This document shows, in pieces, positions 8,873 through 18,248 of a stretch of 64,000 nucleotides of DNA. Both the position numbers and the translations under genes were made by a program. A model generated the notes under the pieces. It did no database searches. It was not told where the DNA came from and saw nothing but the letters and a program-made list of their open reading frames with translations. Origin of the DNA: G965230065 sp965230065 (lineage in GTDB: Bacteria > Bacteroidota > Bacteroidia > Cytophagales > Cyclobacteriaceae); contig OZ245942.1 in the NCBI GenBank assembly GCA_965230065.1, positions 2,418,001 through 2,482,000 of the forward strand, read 5' to 3'. Positions within the stretch are counted from its first letter, which is position 1, and each line of letters begins with the position of its first letter.

Positions 8873-10090
8873 ATGGCAAACCCCATTCAATACCAATACG
8901 ACGAAAAACACCTTGCGAATTCAGAGCCGAATAAATACAAGGCTGAAGACCTGAAATCGGAGGAGATGATCATCAACATCGGACCTCAGCACCCATCTAC
9001 CCACGGGGTTTTGCGGCTGGAAGTAGTAACTGATGGGGAAATTGTGGTGGATGTTATTCCGCACCTGGGTTACCTGCACCGCTGCTTTGAAAAACATGCA
9101 GAGTCTATGCCCTATAACCAAACCATTCCGTATGTAGACCGCATGGATTACCTGGCTGCCATGAACTCGGAGCATGCCTTTGTAATGGGTGTGGAACGCA
9201 TGCTGGGCATGGAGGAGCAAATTCAGCCGCGGGTAGAATACATCCGGGTTTTGGTAGCTGAGCTCAACCGCCTGGCTTCCCACTTTGTGGCCGTGGGCAC
9301 GTATGCGATGGATATTGGCGCGTTTACGCCCTTTTTGTGGATGATGCGCGACCGGGAACATATTTTGCGCTTGCTGGAATGGGTTTGCGGTGCCCGTATG
9401 TTGTACAATTACATTTGGATAGGTGGTTTGTATTATGACCTGCCCATTGGTTTTGAAGAACGCTGCCGCGAATTTATTAACTATTTAAAACCCAAGTTGG
9501 GTGAGTTGGAAGGGGTGATTGTCAATAATAAAATATTTGTAGAACGTACGGCCAATGTGGGTGTGCTTCCTTTGGATTTAGCCATTAACTACGGGGTTTC
9601 CGGCCCCATGCTGCGGGGTTCCGGCCTGAAGTTTGATTTAAGAAAGGTAGATGGTTATTCAGTATACCCGGAGTTAGATTTCGAAGTTCCCATGGGAGAA
9701 GGGGCGATGGGCACAACGGGCGATTGCTGGGACCGAACTTTTGTGCGGGTGCGTGAATGTTATGAATCTGTTCGTATTGTTGAGCAGTGCCTCGACAGGT
9801 TACAGGGAGATTTGAAACGTACACGGGAGTTTGATCCCAGGGCAATAGTACCCCGGAAAATCCGGCCAAAGGCACAAGATTTTTACATACGGGCTGAAAA
9901 CCCGAGGGGAGAACTAGGGTACTTCTTCCGGGCTGATGGCAAAAGCGATATTCCCTTCCGGTGCAAAGCCCGAAGCCCGTCATTTGTAAACCTTTCAGTA
10001 ATTGGGGAAATATCAAAAGGTGCCATGATTGCCGACCTGATCGCCATTATTGGATCGATAGATGTAGTGTTGGGAGAGGTAGATCGTTAA
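8873..10090 (+). CDS. nuoD: NADH-quinone oxidoreductase subunit D
   Basis: A 405-residue complex I subunit that lies in the peripheral arm and lines the quinone site. The marks are GPQHPSTHGVLR with the quinone-site His, YVDRMDYLAAMNSEH with the conserved Asp-Tyr, GARMLYNYIWIGG, and the ending DLIAIIGSIDVVLGEVDR, which is the normal C-terminus. Length is full. No other nuo gene lies within the window: gluconokinase is upstream and a small secreted protein downstream, so this gene stands alone. Confidence 0.95.
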   Translation: MANPIQYQYDEKHLANSEPNKYKAEDLKSEEMIINIGPQHPSTHGVLRLEVVTDGEIVVDVIPHLGYLHRCFEKHAESMPYNQTIPYVDRMDYLAAMNSEHAFVMGVERMLGMEEQIQPRVEYIRVLVAELNRLASHFVAVGTYAMDIGAFTPFLWMMRDREHILRLLEWVCGARMLYNYIWIGGLYYDLPIGFEERCREFINYLKPKLGELEGVIVNNKIFVERTANVGVLPLDLAINYGVSGPMLRGSGLKFDLRKVDGYSVYPELDFEVPMGEGAMGTTGDCWDRTFVRVRECYESVRIVEQCLDRLQGDLKRTREFDPRAIVPRKIRPKAQDFYIRAENPRGELGYFFRADGKSDIPFRCKARSPSFVNLSVIGEISKGAMIADLIAIIGSIDVVLGEVDR

Positions 10091-10261
10091 AAAAAATGAA
10101 ATTTCGGGGTTACCTTTTTATCAGAAACAGGAACTAATAGATAGAAATGGCAAACAACGAAAATTAATTGGAAATATTTTCTTGTGAAAGCAAAACTAAT
10201 TTGAAAAAAATTAGTATAATTAATAAGCATTGTATAAAGCTTTAAGATTTTTTTACCGCCT

Positions 10262-10645
10262 ATGAAAAAATTATCTACTGTTTTGTTAATCATGTTTTTA
10301 GCCTACTTTCAGGTTTCTGGTATAGCTGCCAGTCATGCAAATACCAGCGAAGGCACCACTCAATTCAATATTGACGAAAATGCAGTATTGTATCCCAATC
10401 CGGCGGTAGACTACCTCTATGTCCGTGTTGACCTGCTTAGAAACCAATTCAATTCACCCTCTTTTGAAGTACGCAATATATTGGGCAACAACATGCCAAC
10501 CCGTGCTGAACAATACAGAGGAGATACATATCGCATTTCAGTGAGTGATTTCCCTTCTGGTTATTATTTGCTCACTATCAGTTGCAATGAGTGCGGTGAC
10601 GAACAGGGCATTAACAAAGAATCTTACAAATTTTTGAAACAATAA
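10262..10645 (+). CDS. Small secreted protein with T9SS-type sorting domain
   Basis: A 127-residue protein with a signal peptide (LSTVLLIMFLAYFQVSGIAAS) and almost nothing but a type-A-like sorting domain: AVLYPNPAVDYLYVRVD, a middle FEVRNILGNN strand, then FPSGYYLLTIS. The usual final basic KxxV/I strand ends as SYKFLKQ. Such stand-alone domains are common in Bacteroidota with type IX secretion. No catalytic part exists, so it may be a surface-bound small protein. Confidence 0.7.
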   Translation: MKKLSTVLLIMFLAYFQVSGIAASHANTSEGTTQFNIDENAVLYPNPAVDYLYVRVDLLRNQFNSPSFEVRNILGNNMPTRAEQYRGDTYRISVSDFPSGYYLLTISCNECGDEQGINKESYKFLKQ

Positions 10646-10716
10646 TAAAGCTTCTTTAAACATTTACCCTTTCCTTTTGTATTCATTCTGAAAGCCTGCA
10701 TCTTTGGGCTTAATGA

Positions 10717-11880
10717 ATGATTATGTATACCCAGGATCCCTTTGACTATATCATCGCCGGAGGCGGTTGTGCCGGCCTCAGTTTGGCTTATCATATGCTG
10801 CAAACCCCTTTGCAGGAGAAAAGAATTTTACTGATAGACAAAGACAATAAAACCACCAATGACCGAACCTGGTGTTTTTGGGAAAAAGAGCCTGGTCCTT
10901 TTGAGGAAATTGTGTATAAAAAGTGGAAAAATCTGTATTTCTATGGAGAGGGCTTTTCCAAATTACTCAATATTTCCCCGTACCAATATAAAATGATCAG
11001 GGGTATAGACTTCTATCAATTTGTAAAAGAACAAATTTCCAAATTTGAAAACCTACAAGTCTTACATAGGCACGTTCAAAAAATCGAGGACACTTCGGAG
11101 GGCGGTAAAGTTACTTTGGACGGAAAAACATATACGGCCGATTTGATTTTTAACAGTATTCCGCAAAAGAACAGAACAAACAACGACCATTATTATCACC
11201 TGTTACAGCATTTCAAAGGGTGGGTAATCCAGGTTGGGCAGTCTGCTTTTAGCCCAGGTGAGGCAACACTCATGGACTTCAGAATTGAACAATACGACGA
11301 TACCCGGTTTGTATACGTATTGCCCATTGATGAAAAAACAGCCCTTGTTGAATACACTGTTTTTTCCCCGAATGTGTTGGGGCAGGAAGTGTATGAACAG
11401 GCTTTGAAAAGCTATGTGAGTGATTTTCTGAAAATTGAGACGTATAAAATTATACACACAGAATTTGGTGTCATTCCCATGACCAATCAGCCATTTCTGC
11501 CCAAGCATGGCAAACACATTATCAATATGGGTACAGCAGGAGGGCAAACCAAACCGTCCACAGGATACACCTTTACCAGAATTCAACAGCACACCCAACA
11601 GATTGTAAAAGATTTACTTGATGGCAAGCAGCCTTTACGTGATAAAGGTTTTGCCAACAATCGATTTTGGTGGTACGATAGTATTTTGTTGAATGTGTTG
11701 CTCAAAAACCGAAGCAAGGGAAAGCATATATTTACCAGTCTGTTTAAGAGCAACGCCGCACCCACTATACTGGAGTTTTTAGACGAAAAGACCAATGTTT
11801 TTCAGGAATTGAAGATTACTAACACGGTGCCCCGGCTACCTTTTTTAAAAGCAGCCCTGGACATATTGATAAAGAAATAA
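10717..11880 (+). CDS. crtY: Lycopene beta-cyclase family protein
   Basis: A 387-residue flavoprotein that cyclises the ends of lycopene to give beta-carotene. The N-terminus carries the FAD-binding loop YIIAGGGCAGLSLAYHM (about 11-27). The cyclase signature DRTWCFWEKEP follows (about 50-60), and the C-terminal half has GTAGGQTKPSTGYTFTRIQ, which fits the cyclase family. A CATCTTTG sequence at 10698-10705 differs by one base from the TAnnTTTG promoter box. No other carotenoid gene is adjacent. Confidence 0.88.
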   Translation: MIMYTQDPFDYIIAGGGCAGLSLAYHMLQTPLQEKRILLIDKDNKTTNDRTWCFWEKEPGPFEEIVYKKWKNLYFYGEGFSKLLNISPYQYKMIRGIDFYQFVKEQISKFENLQVLHRHVQKIEDTSEGGKVTLDGKTYTADLIFNSIPQKNRTNNDHYYHLLQHFKGWVIQVGQSAFSPGEATLMDFRIEQYDDTRFVYVLPIDEKTALVEYTVFSPNVLGQEVYEQALKSYVSDFLKIETYKIIHTEFGVIPMTNQPFLPKHGKHIINMGTAGGQTKPSTGYTFTRIQQHTQQIVKDLLDGKQPLRDKGFANNRFWWYDSILLNVLLKNRSKGKHIFTSLFKSNAAPTILEFLDEKTNVFQELKITNTVPRLPFLKAALDILIKK

Positions 11881-11993
11881 TCAGTCGTTTTTGGAAGAAA
11901 GAAAACAGCAACACACTTCAATATATTGAATAAATTTACTATACTCACCTTTAGCCCTCTCTAGTAATAAAAACAACCAAAACCTAATAACTT

Positions 11994-13412
11994 ATGAGCA
12001 CGCAAAATCATTATAGCTTTTTTGATGATGTAAGTAAATATGTAGATGAAGCAGCTACCTATAACAGTCATCCTTCAGGGTTAATAGACCAAATCAAAGC
12101 TTGTAATAGTATTTATAAATTCAATTTCCCCATACGTACTGATGATGGTAACTACCAGGTGATTACCGGTTACAGGGTACAACATTCGCATCACAAGTTG
12201 CCTGTAAAAGGAGGAATTCGATATAGCCATACTGTAAACGAAGATGAAGTAAAAGCCCTGGCATCACTCATGACTTATAAATGTGCTCTGGTAAACGTAC
12301 ATTTTGGAGGCGCTAAGGGAGGCGTTCAAATAAATACCCGGGATTATAGTAAAACAGAACTGGAAAAGATTACCCGTCGTTATACCACCGAACTGATCGG
12401 CAAGAATTTTATTGGGCCGGCCATTGATGTACCTGCTCCTGACTACGGAACCGGTGCCCAGGAAATGGCTTGGATTGCCGATACCTATTCGGCCTTTAAC
12501 CAAAGTGATACCGATGCGCATGGTTGTGTTACAGGCAAGCCCGTGCACATGAATGGCATCCGTGGCCGCACCGAGGCTACCGGCAGGGGCGTGTACCTGG
12601 GCATCAGGGAAGCGGTAAGTTTTACAAAAGACATGGAAGCGCTGGGGCTCACCACCGGGCTGGAAGGCAAGCGGGTAATTGTGCAAGGGCTTGGAAACGT
12701 GGGGTATCATTCAGCCCTTTATTTGCAAGAGGCTGGTGCCATTATTACCGGAATAGCCGAGTACAATGGCGGGATTTACGATGAAAAGGGTCTGGACGTT
12801 AAAGAAGTATTTCAACACATGAAGAGTTCTGGTGCCCTCCTGAACTTTAAAGAGGCTGAAAATATTCCTAAATCCAGGGAGTTACTTGAGTATGACTGCG
12901 ATATATTGGTGCCTGCTGCCCTTGAAAACCAGATTACGGAAGAAAATGCCCCTCGTATCAAAGCAAAAATTATAGGCGAAGCAGCCAATGGACCTGTAAC
13001 CGCAGATGCTGAAAAAATACTTTTGGAAAAAGGCATTATGGTGGTTCCTGATATTTACCTGAACGCGGGAGGGGTAACCGTATCTTATTTTGAATGGTTA
13101 AAAAACTTATCCAGGGTGTCTTTCGGAAAAATGGACAAGCGATGGGAAGAACTGAACAATGCCCGCATTGCCCGCGCCATTGAGCAGGCCAGTCATACGG
13201 AACTTACACCCGAGCAACGGTCTGCACTCATAAAGGGTGCCGGGGAAATAGATATCGTGAATTCAGGACTGGAGGAAACCATGGTAACGGCCTATCATGA
13301 TATACATGAAACAATGCAGAAAAACAACGCGCCTTCTTTAAGAATAGCTTCATTTATCACTTCCATAGAAAAGATAGCACAAATATATCTTGACAGGGGC
13401 ATCTTTCCCTGA
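11994..13412 (+). CDS. gdhA: Glu/Leu/Phe/Val dehydrogenase (glutamate dehydrogenase)
   Basis: A 472-residue enzyme that interconverts glutamate with 2-oxoglutarate and ammonia. The substrate-binding part shows KGGIRYSHTVNEDEVKALA and GGAKGGV with the conserved lysines; the catalytic Asp lies in PAPDYGTGAQEMAW. The NAD(P) domain has GLGNVGYHSALYL near residue 240. EAANGP and PDIYLNAGGVTVSYFEW are typical of the family. The sequence looks complete; cofactor preference cannot be set with confidence. Confidence 0.93.
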   Translation: MSTQNHYSFFDDVSKYVDEAATYNSHPSGLIDQIKACNSIYKFNFPIRTDDGNYQVITGYRVQHSHHKLPVKGGIRYSHTVNEDEVKALASLMTYKCALVNVHFGGAKGGVQINTRDYSKTELEKITRRYTTELIGKNFIGPAIDVPAPDYGTGAQEMAWIADTYSAFNQSDTDAHGCVTGKPVHMNGIRGRTEATGRGVYLGIREAVSFTKDMEALGLTTGLEGKRVIVQGLGNVGYHSALYLQEAGAIITGIAEYNGGIYDEKGLDVKEVFQHMKSSGALLNFKEAENIPKSRELLEYDCDILVPAALENQITEENAPRIKAKIIGEAANGPVTADAEKILLEKGIMVVPDIYLNAGGVTVSYFEWLKNLSRVSFGKMDKRWEELNNARIARAIEQASHTELTPEQRSALIKGAGEIDIVNSGLEETMVTAYHDIHETMQKNNAPSLRIASFITSIEKIAQIYLDRGIFP

Positions 13413-13556
13413 TAAAAAAGTTAATATTTGCGTATTATTTGTACCGTTTTTGCATAATGCTTTTCACGCCTTCTGTGTAATTTTCCTCAACAAAAGAAAT
13501 AGTGTGAATTACCAGGCTTTTTTAAGGAGATAGTGAAATAAGTATAATAGCATTTA

Positions 13557-16500
13557 ATGGTTTATTTAACTTCTATATTGTTTCGGGCTTGCTTTTTCCT
13601 GTTTGTTATTTTGTTGTATACAACCGGCTCTCAGGGAATTTGCCAGTCTGGTAGTGACCGTTCTGATTCGGCTGCGTATCAGCCTGGTATTGTCATAATT
13701 AAACTCAAAAATCAGCAAAACATAAGGAAAGCTGGTCCGGTGCATTCTCTTGAAGAAATTGCCAGTGAAACAGGTGTTCAAAATGTTGGTAAAGTATTTC
13801 CTGGGCATCGTCCATCCGGTAGTATAGCAGCTCGTGTTAAGCAAAAAGAAGTTGCTTCCCGTTATGATACAGACTTATCCCGTATCTATAAGCTTAAAGT
13901 TGATCCAAACAAGGATATCGCTGAAATTATAAGGCAGTTGTTGCGGTATGAAGAGGTGGCCTACGCCGAGCCTTATTATTTGATGAAACCGTTGGCATAT
14001 GTGCCCAACGACCCGGAAGCCAACACTGAATCAGGGGCACAAAAATATTTACAAACCATCAAAGCCTACGAGGCCTGGGAAATTGAAAAAGGCGATACCA
14101 GCATGGTCATTGGGATACTGGATACGGGCGTTGGCCTGGGCCACGAAGACCTGGACAATTTGTTTTATAACCACAATGACCCTATCAATGGCTCGGATGA
14201 CGACGGGGACGGCTACACTGATAACTTTTTAGGATGGGATATGGCCAATGATGATAACGACCCCAACGCAGACAAAGACACCCACGGCACAGCAGTAGCC
14301 GGACTGGCCGCCGCCACCACCGATAATGAAACGGGTATAGCTGGTGCCGGATTTCGTTCCAAATACCTGCCCATCAAAATTTTCAAATCGGAAGACAACT
14401 CCTTCAATAACGGGTATGAAGCCATTGTATATGCCGCTGACCAGGGATGCCAGGTCATCAATTTATCCTGGGGAGGAGTCGGTGCATATTCACAATTTGC
14501 CCAGGATATTATCAATTATGCAGTGTTGGCAAAAGATGCGGTAGTTATAGCCGCTGCCGGAAATAGTGGAAAACTTGAATATTTTTTTCCTGCTTCTTAT
14601 AACAATGTATTATCTGTTACCAACTCGGATGTTACTGATAAAAAGAATCCTAATGCCACCTATAACTATTTGGTTGATATCATTGCCCCGGGCACTGATG
14701 TTTTCACTACCAAAAATGACGATTTGTACCTTACCACTTCCGGCACATCGTTTTCGGCTCCCTTGGTGGCCGGTGCTGCGGCATTGGTAAGGGCAAAATA
14801 CCCGGAGCTTACAGCAAATCAGGTAATGGAACGTATCAGGCTGAGTGCTGATAATATTTACAAAACCGGAAGTAATAGTAACTTTTCAGAACAACTGGGC
14901 TTTGGCCGTCTAAATATGAAAAAAGCCCTGGAAGAACTGCAAACGCCTGCTTTGCGTATGTTGCAATTTTCCTACGATAATGGCCTCGGAAGGTATGCTA
15001 TGAAAGGGGATACATTGAGCATTTCTGTAGATGTTACCAACTACCTGAAACAAAGCAGCACTTTAGCTTCGGTAACTTTATCTGCTGCTTCCCCATACGT
15101 TAACTTGCTCGATTCGGTACTTCAGATAGGTGCAGTGGATACCTTCGCAGTGGTTTCTAACCAAAACCAACCATTCCGGGTAGTCCTGAGCGAAGATTTG
15201 CCCCTGGACGAAGAACTGGTGTTCAGGCTGGGTTTTACAGATGAAACCCACAATTATACAGACTTTCAGTATTTCTGGATTAATGCAACTTCTGATTATC
15301 TGGATCTTGATATCAATAAATCCCGGTTGACCATTGGCAGCAACGGAAATATTGGTTTTAACCCTGAGATTAGCAACGAAGCAGGTTTTACCTACAAAAC
15401 CCAACAGTTGGCCAGCGAATTGGGCTTGGTATTAGCCGCTTCACAAGACAGCGTTTCTGATAACACTATCATCAATTTCACGGGCGGTGACAGAAGTGTT
15501 GATTTTACCAAGCTAGCCGATTTGCAACTCGGCAAAGCCCAAACGGCTGGCATTCAGGCGACTTCTGCTTTTGCTGATGAGGGTGCGGATAACCCCATGA
15601 ATTTGCGCATTGAACAAGCGGTTTTGGGCAACGAAAATGAAAACTATTTTATCGCACATTACCGGGTTATTAATACCGGGGAAGACACGCTGCGCAACCT
15701 GCAAACCGCATTATTTTCCGATTGGAACCTGAACGATCCTGAAAAAAATAAAGCAGCATGGGATAATTCACATCAAATGGGTTATGCGTACGATGCCGTT
15801 AATAATAATTTATTTGCAGGTATTGCCCTGCTTACGGCCCAGGCTCCAGCTTACTATGCCATCGATAAAGACAGCTTAAATGGCAATGTTATTGATTTTT
15901 CCGGCGATTTTGTAGACAGCCTCAAATATAACTTTTTGAAAAACGGCATTGCCAAAACAGAAGCTGGCACTGCAGGAGCAGGCAATGATGTGGCCCATTT
16001 AACAGGGGCTATTATTGACTCTTTACCAAAAAATGCAGTAGCCCAGGTTGCTTTTGCCATTATTGGTGGCGAAAGTTTAGAGGAATTGCAGGAAGCAGCC
16101 AATGAAGCCAAAACGGCTTACATCAATTATTTAAAAAACCCTGTCCCATTGGCTGCTGTTAAAATTTGCTCAGACAGCACGGCTACTGTCACGCCTCCGG
16201 AGGGGGAAAACTTCCGCTTTTACCAAGACCCGCTGATGAACACCTTTTTGCAGGAAGGAAATAGTTTTACCACCGGGCCAATTACCAAAGATTCGGCAGT
16301 TTATGTAACTAATATTGATGCGGGCTACGAAAGCACTGTGCGCCGTTTTGACATAAATATATCTGAGCCTGAAGCCAAATTTTCTGTGATAGCGGATGCT
16401 AATGCAGGATTTCTCAACGATACGCTTTTTTTAGATGAAACCGAAAATTTTTCACTTCCTCTGCAAGACGAAAGCCTGAATACTGTGCAATGGCAGTGGA

Positions 16501-17918
16501 ATTTTGACAATGGGTTTGGCAGTACGTTGCAACACCCCAAACCGCGTTTTACAGAAAAAGGCAAATATACCATCACCCTTACGGTTACCAGCGAACCCGG
16601 ATGCGAAACGGAAGTTACCAAAGAAATAACCGTTGTGCGCCGAAGCCCCAGGCCGCTCATTGCCGATGCACACCTTTGCGAAGGCGAAACCGTTTCGCTT
16701 TCAGCTTCCAATGCTACACAATTACAAATATTTGCTGATGAATCGCTGGAAACACTGGTGATGGAGGGAAATAACTTTACATTGGGGCCTTTTGCCATCG
16801 ATACTTCATTTTTTGTAGTGAATACCGATTCTGTTTACCAGAGTTTGCCCCAAAAAGTTGAAATTACAGTAGATGAAGCCGGGTTTGATTATTCAGTAAC
16901 CATAGATACACTGGATCTTGAAGAAAAATATATGTTACGCTTGAAAGGCACCGGGAATTTACCGGATGACCGGATTTTTACGTGGTTTGCTAACGGCGAT
17001 TCTATTGGGCAAGGCACCAGCCTGCTTTATAATTATGCTTCACTTTTGAGTGAGCCGGGTATTGAAATAAGCTTCAGGGCCGAAACAGATAAAAGCTGCA
17101 CTTATAATGTAAACCACACCTTTTCACTGGTTCCCGGACCAGCGCCTTCCTTAAGCGTCGAAAAGCCTTGCCCGGGGGGCAGCATCGGCATACAACCGGA
17201 AGGAGGGGAAGTTTTTTATTTTTATGCTGATGATGAATTGCAGAATTTGCTGCACAAAGGAAGCCGGTTTTCCTTTGAAAATTTGCATACCGATACGGTC
17301 ATATACATCACCAATGTTGACAGTTTGCAGGAAAGCGAACCGCTTACCGTACCAATTTTATTGGATAACTTTGCCGGTTTCACCATGTCGGCAGATACAA
17401 TCCGGTTAAATGAAACAGATACAGTGCGTTTTTTGGCTTTTACTACAAACCCTAATGAGACGAGAGATATTACCTGGCAATGGGACTTTGGCAATGGCAA
17501 CACCGCAGAGGTTCCTGCGGTAGTTCAGCAATTTGATACCACCGGAGTATACCTCATCCAACTGACGGCACAGGCAGAAGATGCATGCAAAAATATTGTT
17601 GAAAAAACACTGGTTGTAGAAAACATAGCTTCATTGGAAGAAGAGGAGTTGATGGAAAAAGCCACGGTTTTATATCCAAACCCTACGGATAATGCTTTTA
17701 CCATTGAGAACCCTCATTGGCGGTACAAGCCTCTCACCATCACTATTACTACCCTGCAAGGCCAAAAATTATGGAAAGACGAAGTATATTACCGTACTTA
17801 TCCATTAAAGTTTGATATTGAGCAGCAACTTGGGAAGAAGTTACACATCGGCACATACCTGGTCCACATTGCATCAAAAGACCATCAAATTATCCGAAAA
17901 CTGATAGTACGCCCATAA
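13557..17918 (+). CDS. T9SS-secreted subtilisin-like protease with repeated Ig-like/PKD modules
   Basis: A 1453-residue S8 peptidase. A signal peptide is followed by an inhibitor-like propeptide (about 45-140) and the protease with Asp in ILDTGV (near 188), His in HGTAVAG (near 242), Asn in AAAGNSG, and Ser in GTSFSAP (near 397). Residues 560-860 form beta-rich linker domains. Residues about 863-1355 hold three tandem pairs, each an Ig-like module of about 75 residues (FY.D..L pattern) plus a PKD-like module of about 85. The last 80 residues (VLYPNPTDNAF to IIRKLIVRP) are a type-A T9SS sorting signal. It probably acts on the cell surface or outside the cell. Confidence 0.92.
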   Translation: MVYLTSILFRACFFLFVILLYTTGSQGICQSGSDRSDSAAYQPGIVIIKLKNQQNIRKAGPVHSLEEIASETGVQNVGKVFPGHRPSGSIAARVKQKEVASRYDTDLSRIYKLKVDPNKDIAEIIRQLLRYEEVAYAEPYYLMKPLAYVPNDPEANTESGAQKYLQTIKAYEAWEIEKGDTSMVIGILDTGVGLGHEDLDNLFYNHNDPINGSDDDGDGYTDNFLGWDMANDDNDPNADKDTHGTAVAGLAAATTDNETGIAGAGFRSKYLPIKIFKSEDNSFNNGYEAIVYAADQGCQVINLSWGGVGAYSQFAQDIINYAVLAKDAVVIAAAGNSGKLEYFFPASYNNVLSVTNSDVTDKKNPNATYNYLVDIIAPGTDVFTTKNDDLYLTTSGTSFSAPLVAGAAALVRAKYPELTANQVMERIRLSADNIYKTGSNSNFSEQLGFGRLNMKKALEELQTPALRMLQFSYDNGLGRYAMKGDTLSISVDVTNYLKQSSTLASVTLSAASPYVNLLDSVLQIGAVDTFAVVSNQNQPFRVVLSEDLPLDEELVFRLGFTDETHNYTDFQYFWINATSDYLDLDINKSRLTIGSNGNIGFNPEISNEAGFTYKTQQLASELGLVLAASQDSVSDNTIINFTGGDRSVDFTKLADLQLGKAQTAGIQATSAFADEGADNPMNLRIEQAVLGNENENYFIAHYRVINTGEDTLRNLQTALFSDWNLNDPEKNKAAWDNSHQMGYAYDAVNNNLFAGIALLTAQAPAYYAIDKDSLNGNVIDFSGDFVDSLKYNFLKNGIAKTEAGTAGAGNDVAHLTGAIIDSLPKNAVAQVAFAIIGGESLEELQEAANEAKTAYINYLKNPVPLAAVKICSDSTATVTPPEGENFRFYQDPLMNTFLQEGNSFTTGPITKDSAVYVTNIDAGYESTVRRFDINISEPEAKFSVIADANAGFLNDTLFLDETENFSLPLQDESLNTVQWQWNFDNGFGSTLQHPKPRFTEKGKYTITLTVTSEPGCETEVTKEITVVRRSPRPLIADAHLCEGETVSLSASNATQLQIFADESLETLVMEGNNFTLGPFAIDTSFFVVNTDSVYQSLPQKVEITVDEAGFDYSVTIDTLDLEEKYMLRLKGTGNLPDDRIFTWFANGDSIGQGTSLLYNYASLLSEPGIEISFRAETDKSCTYNVNHTFSLVPGPAPSLSVEKPCPGGSIGIQPEGGEVFYFYADDELQNLLHKGSRFSFENLHTDTVIYITNVDSLQESEPLTVPILLDNFAGFTMSADTIRLNETDTVRFLAFTTNPNETRDITWQWDFGNGNTAEVPAVVQQFDTTGVYLIQLTAQAEDACKNIVEKTLVVENIASLEEEELMEKATVLYPNPTDNAFTIENPHWRYKPLTITITTLQGQKLWKDEVYYRTYPLKFDIEQQLGKKLHIGTYLVHIASKDHQIIRKLIVRP

Positions 17919-18088
17919 AAGTGTAATCCGAAACAAGTTGGAATGTGAATTGCACATAAATTAATAGTTTAAATTCTTATGTTTTTATCATTTTTTACTT
18001 CCTTGCCGTTAAAAATAAAAAGGGCTGCTTCAAAATGTTACAATAAATGGCAGCGCTTTGACTAAATTAATAATACCCATCTTAATGA

Positions 18089-18247
18089 AATTTTGGAATG
18101 GTGGTTGTAATGATGGGACAAGTTGCTGAAATGATACCTGGAAAACAAACACCAATTTTCCATTCTTCCAATGGCAGAAAAGTTTTCTGTATGCTGGCTG
18201 CTCCGATTTGTTATCAGGAGGTTGGCCATCCGGGTTTAAAAGAGTGA
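18089..18247 (+). pseudogene. Possible carbon-nitrogen hydrolase (Lnt-like) gene fragment
   Basis: In the 330-base gap before the patatin gene, one open stretch of 52 codons without a convincing start reads GKQTPIFHSSNGRKVF and then LAAPICYQEVGHPGL. The ICY(E/Q) pattern resembles the nucleophile region of apolipoprotein N-acyltransferases and related CN hydrolases, but the Glu is Gln here and nothing else of the domain is found. It may be a relic or a chance match. The rest of the gap (17919-18088) shows no feature. Confidence 0.22.
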
Positions 18248-18248
18248 G

